64,000 nt of DNA from NCBI GenBank assembly GCA_900320545.1, contig ONSU01000004.1, positions 1 through 64,000 on the forward strand, read 5' to 3'. The notes under the pieces are model-generated. The model was not told where the DNA came from and did no database searches. It was given only the letters and a program-made list of their open reading frames with translations. Positions within the stretch are counted from its first letter, which is position 1. Each line of letters opens with the position of its first letter. A program made the position numbers and the translations under genes. Positions 27,375-34,756 of this stretch are shown here, one piece after another. Source of the stretch: an uncultured Bacteroidales bacterium. GTDB taxonomy: Bacteria; Bacteroidota; Bacteroidia; Bacteroidales; UBA932.

Positions 27375-28268
27375 CTAAAGACTTTCTACAACAGATTTAA
27401 AGTCATCCTGACTGCAAAATCTGAATTCGAACGCCGATATCATTTCTCTGATTACGGCCTCGTTATATCCATACCTCCTCACATCATTGAAATACCGGAG
27501 AATGGCGCCATATATTGACTTTATCATAGACGGATCGCACGCATCCTTCTCTTCTTTGTATAATTCCTGAATTCGCTTTTTGTCCGATGGCTTTTCAACA
27601 TACTCCAAGAGTTCCTCTGTCGGACGATAGACAAGGTATATAAAATTCACCTTCTTTTCTTCACCTCTCAGAACCTTATTTGCAATCCCACTAAGGTGAC
27701 AGAGCATTTGTTTCAAATCAAAATGGCCGGAATCTTTCCCATCCCAGGACAAATTAAGATCCCCATTCGGCGCAGAGTATGCTAATCTGCCATTCAGCGT
27801 AGGGACAATGCCATCCAAAAGTTTTTTATGTCCAACACGAAGTTTCGGCTTCGAGTAACCATATAATTCATGACATTTCGCTTCAACATACAGATGCTTC
27901 GACTTAAGATAACCGTCAAGATTAGCCGGAAAACCGCCCAAACCTGTCGTCAGTTGTTTCTCATACTCAAAACCGCCTACTGACTGACCCATTTTATACA
28001 TAAAACGACTTGATGAAGCATACGAGGCCATTTTCGGTGGGTAAGTATGCCCTTTCCTGGTGTATCTTTTCATCTCGCTGCCCTTGCCCTCATCAAAACA
28101 GTCCTTTGCTTCCTGCGGCATCTTTGCAACAAAATCTTCCCATTGTTCATTCGTATAATACACGCTGAATGTGTGCCGCCCAATCTTGTAACCTTCATTC
28201 AAGTTCCCACCTTCGAGCTGTTTCTTTGCCCGATCAAAGATTTCCGTAAGATTCATTTCTTTTTTCAT
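27375..28268 (-). CDS. PD-(D/E)XK-like nuclease (resembles PGN_0703 putative restriction endonuclease)
   Basis: 297 residues. Asp118 and YVEAKCHE (Glu129-x-Lys131) give the D-x10-ExK pattern of PD-(D/E)XK nucleases, and an upstream Glu (FEYEKQL) may complete the site. The protein resembles the PGN_0703-type putative restriction endonucleases known in Bacteroidota (from memory). No target-recognition domain or methyltransferase partner lies nearby. Its start overlaps the WYL gene stop by four bases, so regulator and nuclease are one operon. It is the only apparently intact enzyme of the 26.8-32.1 kb locus. Confidence 0.6.
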   Translation of the reverse strand: MKKEMNLTEIFDRAKKQLEGGNLNEGYKIGRHTFSVYYTNEQWEDFVAKMPQEAKDCFDEGKGSEMKRYTRKGHTYPPKMASYASSSRFMYKMGQSVGGFEYEKQLTTGLGGFPANLDGYLKSKHLYVEAKCHELYGYSKPKLRVGHKKLLDGIVPTLNGRLAYSAPNGDLNLSWDGKDSGHFDLKQMLCHLSGIANKVLRGEEKKVNFIYLVYRPTEELLEYVEKPSDKKRIQELYKEEKDACDPSMIKSIYGAILRYFNDVRRYGYNEAVIREMISAFEFRFCSQDDFKSVVESL

Positions 28269-29173
28269 TTTTTGTATAGTTTTGCTTGGTTTTCAGTAAT
28301 CATTGTCATTTGTTCTCTCAGTTCCTTCGGCTCCAGAACCTCCACATCATCGCCATAGTACAGGATGTCGTGGATGAAGTCATAGTTAGGAGCGAGAAAG
28401 TATGTGAAGATAGAGTACGTGTCCGTAGCCTCGGTCTCCTTCTGGCTGGGGTGCAGGGGGAGGGTGCGGAAGTACTTGGCCTGGCGCGCGGATGCTCTGA
28501 CCGTGATCCCGACCGGCTTTTCGCCCTCATACTGAAGGACGCCGTAGCGGGTCCTAAAGAAGGCCTGCGCGTCAAAACTTTTCGGGATGTTGAACGTCTT
28601 TTCGCTGACAGAGACCTTGTTCATCCTGTCCAGGGCGAAGGAATGCGGTTCCTTATCTATCCCGTGCTTACGCGCGAAGAGGTACCAGCGGCGCTTGTAC
28701 TCCTTCAGGCAGAACGGCTCCAGAAGGAAGTCCCTCGACTCTTCCATCGTGAACCCCTGATAGTTTACATCCAGCATCCGTCCGTCCCGGATGGCCCGGA
28801 TGATGTCCGTGAGGAAACGGTGACTGGACGGCACGCTCTCGAAGAGCAGCCTCGTGCGCAGGCCCACGCTCTCGTTAATGAGGTTGTTCAGGCTCAACGC
28901 CTCCATCATCCAGTCCCGGAGTCCCCGGCCGCCCAGATCCCCCTCGTTCTCGATACGATAGGTGTTGTCGTGCCGGTCACAGACAATGTCTATCCCAAAG
29001 ATGTCCGCGATGGCGGCGACATGGTTCGCGAACGTACGTGTCGCGAGTTCCCTGCCTTCGTCGTTGACGGCGCTGCGCATCCACAGGTCCTTGATTTCGT
29101 TTAAGGTCAGACGTCCCCTGGACTGGAGCGTCTCCAGCAGCCAGATGTAAGATTTGAAATAACTCTTTGCCAT
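28265..29173 (-). CDS. WYL-domain transcriptional regulator (first copy)
   Basis: 302 residues from ATG 29173 (MAKSYFKSY). An N-terminal winged helix (about 5-60, LTLNEIKDLW ... RTFANHVAAIADIFGIDI) is followed by the WYL ligand-binding domain with RMLDVNYQGF and CLKEYKRRWYLFARK, then a WCX-like C-terminal part (PVGITVRAS...ARQAKYFRTLPLHPSQ). Such regulators (BrxR/CapW type) repress defence loci and respond to nucleic-acid or nucleotide signals. It diverges from the DnaE-like gene; two copies of the CTGC-N9-GCAG palindrome lie between. A second homologue is at 37037-37936. Confidence 0.88.
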   Translation of the reverse strand: MAKSYFKSYIWLLETLQSRGRLTLNEIKDLWMRSAVNDEGRELATRTFANHVAAIADIFGIDIVCDRHDNTYRIENEGDLGGRGLRDWMMEALSLNNLINESVGLRTRLLFESVPSSHRFLTDIIRAIRDGRMLDVNYQGFTMEESRDFLLEPFCLKEYKRRWYLFARKHGIDKEPHSFALDRMNKVSVSEKTFNIPKSFDAQAFFRTRYGVLQYEGEKPVGITVRASARQAKYFRTLPLHPSQKETEATDTYSIFTYFLAPNYDFIHDILYYGDDVEVLEPKELREQMTMITENQAKLYKK

Positions 29174-29182
29174 ATACGACTG

Positions 29183-29270
29183 CAAATTTAACGATATATT
29201 CGGCAAAAATGTGGCAGAAGCAAAAATTTTTTATCCTGCCATATTCTTGCAGAAGCACAATGTACCTTTG
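29183..29270. promoter_or_regulatory. Divergent promoters with two operator copies (WYL / DnaE-like)
   Basis: Leftward -7 element TAAATTTG (29183-29190, minus) for the WYL gene and rightward -7 TACCTTTG (29263-29270) for the DnaE-like gene. Between them lie two operators: CGGC-N9-GCAGAAGC ending at 29221 and its inverted counterpart CTGCC...TTGCAGAAGC at 29236-29256. The first matches 19 of 22 bases, and the reverse complement of the second 19 of 21, with the site at 27319-27343. Each operator sits 6-9 bases upstream of its -7 element, where binding would block both promoters, including autoregulation of the WYL gene. Confidence 0.7.
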
Positions 29271-29291
29271 CGTCAGAAAAAAGTTTTAACT

Positions 29292-31370
29292 ATGTCATTT
29301 GCACACTTACACGTACACACCGATTATTCGGTGGACGGGATCGCAAGGATCCCGAAACTTTTCGCCGAAGCCGAGAGACTCGGCCTGCAGGGGCTCGCCA
29401 TCACCGACCACGGGACGATGGCTGGCGTCCCGGCATTCCTCCGAGAGGCGGAGAAACACCCCGGCATCAAACCCGTCGTCGGATGCGAGTTCTACGTCGA
29501 GACGGACACCCGTCTCTGCCACCTCATCCTTCTCGCGAAGGACCTCACCGGATACCACAATCTTGTCCGGCTCTGCTCCTTCGCCCGGCGGGGACCGAAC
29601 GACGCGCGTCCCCGTATCACGCATAACCTCCTGGAGCGGTATCACGGAGGGCTCGTCTGCTCCTCCGCCTGCATCGGCGGGGAAATTCCCCAAGCTATTC
29701 TTGCCGGGAACATCGACAAAGCAAGAGACATCGCCCGGTGGTACAAGGACCTCTTCGGGGAGGACTTCTATCTGGAGGTAGCGCTGCACGCGGGAGGCGA
29801 CGACGTCCCGCTCGCCAGCTGCGACGACCGCGAAGCCTACAACAGGTCAAACGACGGACTCGTCGCGAAGCAGATCACATCCGCTAACGGCATCTTCCGC
29901 CTCGGCGGGGAACTCGGGATAAAGGTCATCGTCACCAACGACGTGCATTTCGTCGGAAAGGACGACGCCATCGCGCAGGACGCCTTCCTCTGCCGCTCCC
30001 ACCGGAAGCGCATCTCGGACCCGGGCCGGATCCGGTACTCACACCTTGAATACCTGAAAAGCGAGGAGGAGATGCGGGCGCTCTATCCTGAGCACCCCGA
30101 GGTCGCGGACAACACGGTCGAGGTCCTTGGGAAGATCTCCCGGTACAGCATCGCGGAGAAGCCCTCTTTCCCGAAGCTCTCGGACAATCCCGACAGGGCG
30201 CTCCTCGACGCCGTCAGCGAAGGCGCCGCCGCCCGCTACGGAGCGGTCACCAGGAGTATCGAGGTGCGGATGCTGCACGAGGTCTCCGCCATCCGGGAAC
30301 GGGGACTGTCGAATTATTTCCTTATGCTCAAGGAGATGGTCGACTGGGCCCGTTCCCAGGGGATCGCCGTGGGGGTCGGGCGGGGTGCATCTCCATCGAG
30401 CATCGTATGCTACTGCCTGGGGATCACGGACGTGGATCCCCTCCGGTACGGACTCCTTTTCGAGCGGTTCCTCCGCTCAAGACACGATCCGTTCCCGCCC
30501 GTCGACATCGACTTTGAGGCAGACCGGAAGGAGGAGGTCATCGGCCACCTGAAGGAACGGTACGGGCAGGACTGCGTGGCTCTGGTCCCCTACTATTGGA
30601 CAATTGGGGAGCACACCGCTTGGGACATCGTTGATATGAATCCGCTGAGAGGCGTCATACGGAATCAGAGCATCTCCGACAATACAGTCATCCTCTCTCC
30701 ATATCCCCTGTGGGAGTGCCTGCCCGTGGAGGTGGCCGAAGGGCTGCCGGACGGAGACCACACGCTGTTATCCCAGTATGACGACCGCGGGGCGGAGGAA
30801 GCCGGCGTCGTAAAGATCAACCTCGTTTCCCTCGGCGTACTGGATGTCATCAAGGAGTCAGTCCGGCTTATCAGGGAGCGGCGCGGGACGGATGTCCGGC
30901 TCGAGGGGATCCCGCTCGATGACAGGGAGACGCTCAAGGTATTCGACTCCGGAGACACCGCCGACATCTTTATGTTCCAGAGCGAGGGCGTCAGGGAATG
31001 GCTAAAGGCGTTCGCTCCGAACACCTTCTCCGACCTGGTGCTGCTCAACGCCCTGTACCGTCCGGGGCCGCTAGAATTCCTTCCCGAGTGCCTGGCCCGG
31101 AAACGCGGGGAAGAGAAAGTGGTTTATGAGAGCCCGGGGCTGGAGGACATCCTCTCCGAATCCTACGGCCTCCCCGCATACCAGGAGCAAATCATGCGTA
31201 TCAATGACCTCGTTGGACTTGAACCAAAGGATTCGGACAAGCACTGGAAAGGCCACTATGCCTTTAACAAGTCCCACTCGGTCTGCTACACTCTCCTTGC
31301 CTTCCGCTGCGCCTGGCTGAAAGCCCACTACCCCGAGGAGTACGCGCAGGCGTATCGCGCATTCCTTTAA
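29292..31370 (+). CDS. Short DnaE-like protein with damaged polymerase site (candidate replisome mimic)
   Basis: 692 residues against about 1150-1250 for bacterial DnaE. The PHP domain is well kept (HLHVH at 5-9, ITDHG at 37-41, TNDVHF later). The palm keeps GVGRGASPSS in place of GPGRGSAAGS, and VDIDF with Asp405 and Asp407. The third catalytic Asp, in the KFDFLGL or KMDFLGL motif of DnaE, is Asn510 (KINLVSL). After YQEQIMRINDLVG about 50 residues are missing, including the segment usually reading SDKLRKAMGKK, and the chain resumes at YAFNKSHS. It ends soon after LKAHYPEEYAQAYRAFL, lacking the HhH, clamp-binding, OB and tau-binding parts. The frame is uninterrupted. I infer loss of polymerisation with retained PHP domain and replisome surfaces. 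Confidence 0.75.
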   Translation: MSFAHLHVHTDYSVDGIARIPKLFAEAERLGLQGLAITDHGTMAGVPAFLREAEKHPGIKPVVGCEFYVETDTRLCHLILLAKDLTGYHNLVRLCSFARRGPNDARPRITHNLLERYHGGLVCSSACIGGEIPQAILAGNIDKARDIARWYKDLFGEDFYLEVALHAGGDDVPLASCDDREAYNRSNDGLVAKQITSANGIFRLGGELGIKVIVTNDVHFVGKDDAIAQDAFLCRSHRKRISDPGRIRYSHLEYLKSEEEMRALYPEHPEVADNTVEVLGKISRYSIAEKPSFPKLSDNPDRALLDAVSEGAAARYGAVTRSIEVRMLHEVSAIRERGLSNYFLMLKEMVDWARSQGIAVGVGRGASPSSIVCYCLGITDVDPLRYGLLFERFLRSRHDPFPPVDIDFEADRKEEVIGHLKERYGQDCVALVPYYWTIGEHTAWDIVDMNPLRGVIRNQSISDNTVILSPYPLWECLPVEVAEGLPDGDHTLLSQYDDRGAEEAGVVKINLVSLGVLDVIKESVRLIRERRGTDVRLEGIPLDDRETLKVFDSGDTADIFMFQSEGVREWLKAFAPNTFSDLVLLNALYRPGPLEFLPECLARKRGEEKVVYESPGLEDILSESYGLPAYQEQIMRINDLVGLEPKDSDKHWKGHYAFNKSHSVCYTLLAFRCAWLKAHYPEEYAQAYRAFL

Positions 31371-31415
31371 TCTTAGGGCGCGTTATTATGAAGGGTTTTT
31401 ATCTTTGTTTAGGGA

Positions 31416-31450
31416 CTGCTGCGTTTAGGCAGAAAAAATGCTTAAATTTG
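31416..31450 (+). promoter_or_regulatory. Operator and -7 element of the ParE-like gene
   Basis: CTGC (31416-31419) and GCAG (31429-31432) are spaced by nine bases, with GCAGAA extending the right arm, as at the other three sites of the locus. A -7 TAAATTTG follows at 31443-31450, ten bases on, and the ATG at 31472. A second TATCTTTG at 31400-31407 could be another -7 element. This copy is less conserved outside the core than the others. Confidence 0.5.
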
Positions 31451-31471
31451 TAAACACCAACAAAAGAACCT

Positions 31472-32098
31472 ATGGAACAGACTCATAAACTCACAAAAGA
31501 TCAGTTTGATGACAATAGTATCAAGACCCTTGAATGGAACGAGCATATTCAAAAGCGGCCGGAGATGTATATCGGGCAGCTCGGAGATGGCACCGATCCG
31601 GAGGACGGAATATACACTCTGCTAAAGGGGGTTATAGCCTTGGCTGTGGATGAATTCCAAAAGGGTTATGGTAAGGGATTTTCAGTCGAGGTGAAGGAGG
31701 ACTATGCTATCATACGGAATTATGGCAGAGGGATTCCGTTGGACTCCGTTGTTTCGGCGACAAGTGGCATATCCGTTGGGATTGGAGCTAATCCGAAGGA
31801 TGTTTCCGTTCACCCCGTAAAAATGACCAACGCACTTTCCCTTGACTTTTATGTGGCATCTTACCGGGATGGGGAATGTTCCTGGGCCAAGTATGCCAAG
31901 GGGGATCTTCTCGAAAAAGGAATTGAGAAAACGAGCGAAGACAACGGCACCTACATCAAGTTTGTGCCAAATCCTAATGTATTTCCCGGCTATGCCTTCC
32001 AGGAAGGGATAGTAAAAGAGCTTCTCCAAAGAATCGCTCGTCAAAACAAAGGATTGTCCATATCTTTGAACGGGACTCTCGTCCCAGATTCCTTCTGA
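31472..32098 (+). CDS. ParE/GyrB-like GHKL domain lacking ATP-site residues (candidate topoisomerase mimic)
   Basis: 208 residues matching only the N-terminal ATPase domain of Bacteroidota topoisomerase IV subunit B: IKTLEWNEHIQKRPEMYIG (17-35), LGDGTDPEDGIYTLLK, GRGIPL (85-90) and NGTYIKFVPNPNVF. In active enzymes the helix reads EVIDNSIDEF; here it is GVIALAVDEF, so the catalytic Glu, the Asp and the Mg-binding Asn are Gly53, Ala56 and Leu57. The adenine-contacting Asp is Asn83 (RNYGRGIP). The ATP lid GLNGVGT is replaced by a short HPVKMT run (112-123). The transducer, TOPRIM and C-terminal parts are absent. The reading frame is clean, so I infer a selected pseudoenzyme rather than a decayed gene. 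Confidence 0.75.
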   Translation: MEQTHKLTKDQFDDNSIKTLEWNEHIQKRPEMYIGQLGDGTDPEDGIYTLLKGVIALAVDEFQKGYGKGFSVEVKEDYAIIRNYGRGIPLDSVVSATSGISVGIGANPKDVSVHPVKMTNALSLDFYVASYRDGECSWAKYAKGDLLEKGIEKTSEDNGTYIKFVPNPNVFPGYAFQEGIVKELLQRIARQNKGLSISLNGTLVPDSF

Positions 32099-32161
32099 CT
32101 TCCTCGAAATAAGACCCATTGAGAAAGGTGGTGCCTCCGATACATCCTGTGGGTGTCGGAG

Positions 32162-32183
32162 AAGGCAAATATCTTATTGCCTT
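32162..32183. terminator. Bidirectional terminator between convergent genes
   Basis: AAGGCAA (32162-32168) pairs with TTGCCTT (32177-32183) around eight bases. It lies between the ParE-like gene ending at 32098 and the leftward gene ending at 32189. A second weaker hairpin, CTCCGA/TCGGAG, lies just upstream in 32135-32162. Confidence 0.5.
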
Positions 32184-32188
32184 TAAAG

Positions 32189-32935
32189 TCAATCTTCCTT
32201 TGGGAAGAATTCCCGGATTGTGTCTATGATGGAGTTGACATAGAACTCCACATTGGAGCGAATCCCCGGATGATAGGCATCAAGAAGTAAACGGCCGTTA
32301 TATTTATAAAGATTGATGAAACAACGTCCTTCTTCCGGAATTCTCGCAATCGGCTTGGCATCCTCAGGAACAAAGACAGGCCAGCACGTGTCAAAAGTGT
32401 TGCCAAATATAATAACCTGGGGGTTGTATAGTTCAATCTGTTTTATCAGAATCGGCTTCCAACAGGCTTCATAACTCTGGGCAAAGGTGTAGTCTCCCGA
32501 TGTTGTCTGAGCGGGCATTTTGCTTAAATTCAAAATGACCGTTTCCTTCATTACATCGCCCATCTCCGGTTTGTTTCGAATATAATCCATATCCCCATAG
32601 CGCAGTCCATTTCGAAGGCCATACATAGTATATATAATTCTTTGCCATGTAATGTTTTTCTGCCAGTCCCTGTCCTCTCCTAAAAAACCTTCATATAATA
32701 GCCAGCCTCCACCAGTCGGTGTTCCATCTTCCTGAAAATAGTCATATGGTTCTTTTAGAATCCACATAACACGGGGCGAAGAGTTCAAATACTGGGCACA
32801 GTCGGCCACCCCATCTGGAATTGCAGCGATTTTATTCGTTGCCGACCCATTACTCTTGGCTTTAGTATAAATCTCTTTCTGGAGAGAAATCTGTTTTAAG
32901 TTCAACTCCTCCGGTGTCATCATTAGTTTATTCAT
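32189..32935 (-). CDS. Hypothetical protein, possible uracil-DNA-glycosylase-like fold
   Basis: 248 residues. The order VMWILKEPYDYF, ETVILNLSKMPAQ, NPQVIIFGNTFD and LLLDAYHPGIR is reminiscent of the UDG superfamily (an early Pro-Tyr motif, a central strand-Asn motif and a late His-Pro motif), but the residues are not canonical, so the match is weak. It could be a diverged DNA glycosylase acting on modified phage bases. It is the last gene of a leftward trio with 32957-33745 (22-base gap) and 33765-34545. Confidence 0.4.
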   Translation of the reverse strand: MNKLMMTPEELNLKQISLQKEIYTKAKSNGSATNKIAAIPDGVADCAQYLNSSPRVMWILKEPYDYFQEDGTPTGGGWLLYEGFLGEDRDWQKNITWQRIIYTMYGLRNGLRYGDMDYIRNKPEMGDVMKETVILNLSKMPAQTTSGDYTFAQSYEACWKPILIKQIELYNPQVIIFGNTFDTCWPVFVPEDAKPIARIPEEGRCFINLYKYNGRLLLDAYHPGIRSNVEFYVNSIIDTIREFFPKED

Positions 32936-32956
32936 TATAAAAAGTATTTAAGATTC

Positions 32957-33745
32957 TTATTTCAATATCGGATCTCCGCAGTATTGCCTGCATCCGCAGT
33001 CCTTGCATTTGAATCCGGCCCAGACGGCGTCAAACTGGTTCATCGCGGCCTCCACTAACGCGGGCTCATCGGTGAGAATGCCCGCCTCGAAGTTCCGGGT
33101 ACGAGTACTCTTCATCCCGATACCGGCTCCGGTGAGATTGGCGGAACCGATATAGGCCAGCTTGCAATCGAAGATAATCATCTTGAAATGCACCCGTGGG
33201 CAAAGAGCACGCTCCAGGCCGGTGAAAAGCACTGGATACCTGTCGAAGTCCTCGCGAAAATTCGGTCCCGGCTCCTTGGCGTGGATGAGGCGGACCTCCC
33301 TCCCCCGGCTTATGAGGTTGGCCAACACTCCCAGAAAAGGCCTCTCCTCGACGTAGAGGTCCTTAATGTCGGCCGTCCCGATCCAAAGGCTACTATTCAC
33401 CATCGGGACTCGCTCAATAACTTCCTTGAAATGGGCTTCGTCTGCGATGTACTGCGTCATATGTTGCGAATTTAGTGATTTTTGCGGAAACTTCACATCC
33501 GGGAAGAGCGCGGCCGCTCGACGGATGGCGTCGGCCTTGAGTTTCTCAAGGTCGGCATCCAGGTAGTGATCCGGGAACTTCAATTTGATGGTCTTCCTCT
33601 CCGAACTAATCTCGGCCTCCCAGGGGCCGGGCAGTGATTCATACCAGGGGGTCAAGTTAATCGTCCATTCCGTTCCATCGGAATCCTTGAATCCATAGCT
33701 CCACTCATCCAGGACGGTGTCCTCTATCCATTGATGTCGTTTCAT
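32957..33745 (-). CDS. PLD-like (HKD) nuclease-family protein with Cys-rich tail
   Basis: 262 residues. A C-terminal PLDc_2 domain carries one HKD motif, HFKMIIFD...GSANLTGAG, so activity would need a dimer. The tail CKDCGCRQYC has four Cys that may bind zinc. The N-terminal 120 residues hold a Trp-rich beta domain of unknown type. Single-HKD proteins include nucleases of the Nuc/BfiI type and DISARM-associated proteins. It is preceded by the frameshifted gene 33765-34545 at 20 bases, and followed by the UDG-like gene. Confidence 0.7.
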   Translation of the reverse strand: MKRHQWIEDTVLDEWSYGFKDSDGTEWTINLTPWYESLPGPWEAEISSERKTIKLKFPDHYLDADLEKLKADAIRRAAALFPDVKFPQKSLNSQHMTQYIADEAHFKEVIERVPMVNSSLWIGTADIKDLYVEERPFLGVLANLISRGREVRLIHAKEPGPNFREDFDRYPVLFTGLERALCPRVHFKMIIFDCKLAYIGSANLTGAGIGMKSTRTRNFEAGILTDEPALVEAAMNQFDAVWAGFKCKDCGCRQYCGDPILK

Positions 33746-33764
33746 TTGTCTTTCGTATTTATCT

Positions 33765-34545
33765 TAATCCCCCCAGGTCATCGACCGCTCGGAGAGGATT
33801 TTCCACAAGAGCATCCACGCCTTGTCGAAGCGGAGGCGCTGGGCGTCACTTTAACCTCCACCCCAAAGTCATTCATCCTGAGGAGATCGGGAATCGAATA
33901 CAACTTATTGCAGCAAAGGTCATGAACAGCATGGCAGATGCAGATGTCCTCGAACTCGGGGCGGTTCAGAGGCGCCTCGTCCCAGGATATCCCGTCATCA
34001 AGAAAATTATCCAACCCATACTCCGAAGCCGACATTCCCACACGGTGTCTGAGATTGAATGACGTCTCGCAGAAGGCGCACTCGGGGTCGCCGTCATCCT
34101 CATACAGGTCCGTGAGGATGTCCAGCATATCGGAGAACTGGGATCCGTAGATATTCTCCTCAACATAATCCCGAATGACGGAGTCGACATAGTTGCTAAA
34201 AACGAATTGAAGCGTCGCTTCCACCGTAATATCGTCGTCAAAATCAGGGTCGTGCCCCTCCTTCAGTATTCCCTCATAGAGACTGAGCGCCTTGGCGTGC
34301 ATCTTCCCGGTAAGATCAACAAGTAGATTATTTACTTTGCAGAATCGCTCCACCTCCTCCGGATTGCATTCGAACATCTGGTTAAGCAAGGAGCGGCGTT
34401 GAGTAAGAAGGACTTTCACATCCTCCTTTAATTCCTTCGTCCAATTGATCGGGGGACGGTATGCCCTGTGGCCGCCCACCAAGGGCAACTTAATCAGAAT
34501 CTTCTTCTCAAGGCGAGCGAGTTCTTGTTTTTGTTTTTTTGTCAT
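33765..34545 (-). CDS. Hypothetical protein with probable C-terminal frameshift
   Basis: About 255 residues, helical, with a CAFC...RHRVG and CICHAVHDLCCNKL pattern that may bind metal. In frame, the last 21 residues (from PSASASTRRGC to a stop at 33778) look like out-of-frame GC-rich translation. One frame over, the same bases read RLRFDKAWMLLWKIL and end at TAA 33765-33767, 19 bases before the PLD gene start, which fits an operon. I infer a one-base loss near 33845-33848, or a sequencing error. Family not recognised. Confidence 0.55.
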
Positions 34546-34633
34546 ATCACTTGGTTTTGGCTGCGAAGATAGAGTACTATCCTGCCGAATACCGACAGTT
34601 CATCAAAAAAAATTAAAATTTCTTTGTCAAACT

Positions 34634-34733
34634 CATCTTATCGGATTTTAAATACCCTTTTATTGCATTTTATCGGAATTCGCGGAATTGATTCAATCAT
34701 TTTATCGGAATTTGGATATTTTTACTACCTTTG
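34634..34733 (+). promoter_or_regulatory. Three 32-bp-phased direct repeats and promoter of the second ATPase
   Basis: CATCTTATCGGATTTT (34634-34649), CATTTTATCGGAATTC (34666-34681) and CATTTTATCGGAATTT (34698-34713) start exactly 32 bases apart, three helical turns, so a protein would bind all three on one DNA face. The last copy overlaps the expected -33 position of a promoter whose -7 TACCTTTG lies at 34726-34733. The ATG is at 34757. The arrangement fits cooperative repression. Confidence 0.65.
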
Positions 34734-34756
34734 TATCAACGATCTATGTAAAACGT

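Noticed and set aside
29292-31370. The DnaE-like gene as the housekeeping replicative polymerase
   Set aside because: It is 450-550 residues too short, lacks the third catalytic Asp and the fingers segment, and sits among accessory genes; the chromosomal dnaE must lie elsewhere.
31472-32098. The ParE-like gene as a truncated pseudogene of parE
   Set aside because: It has its own promoter, operator and terminator, an uninterrupted frame and clustered changes limited to ATP-contact residues, which argues for selection. Decay is kept as the alternative.
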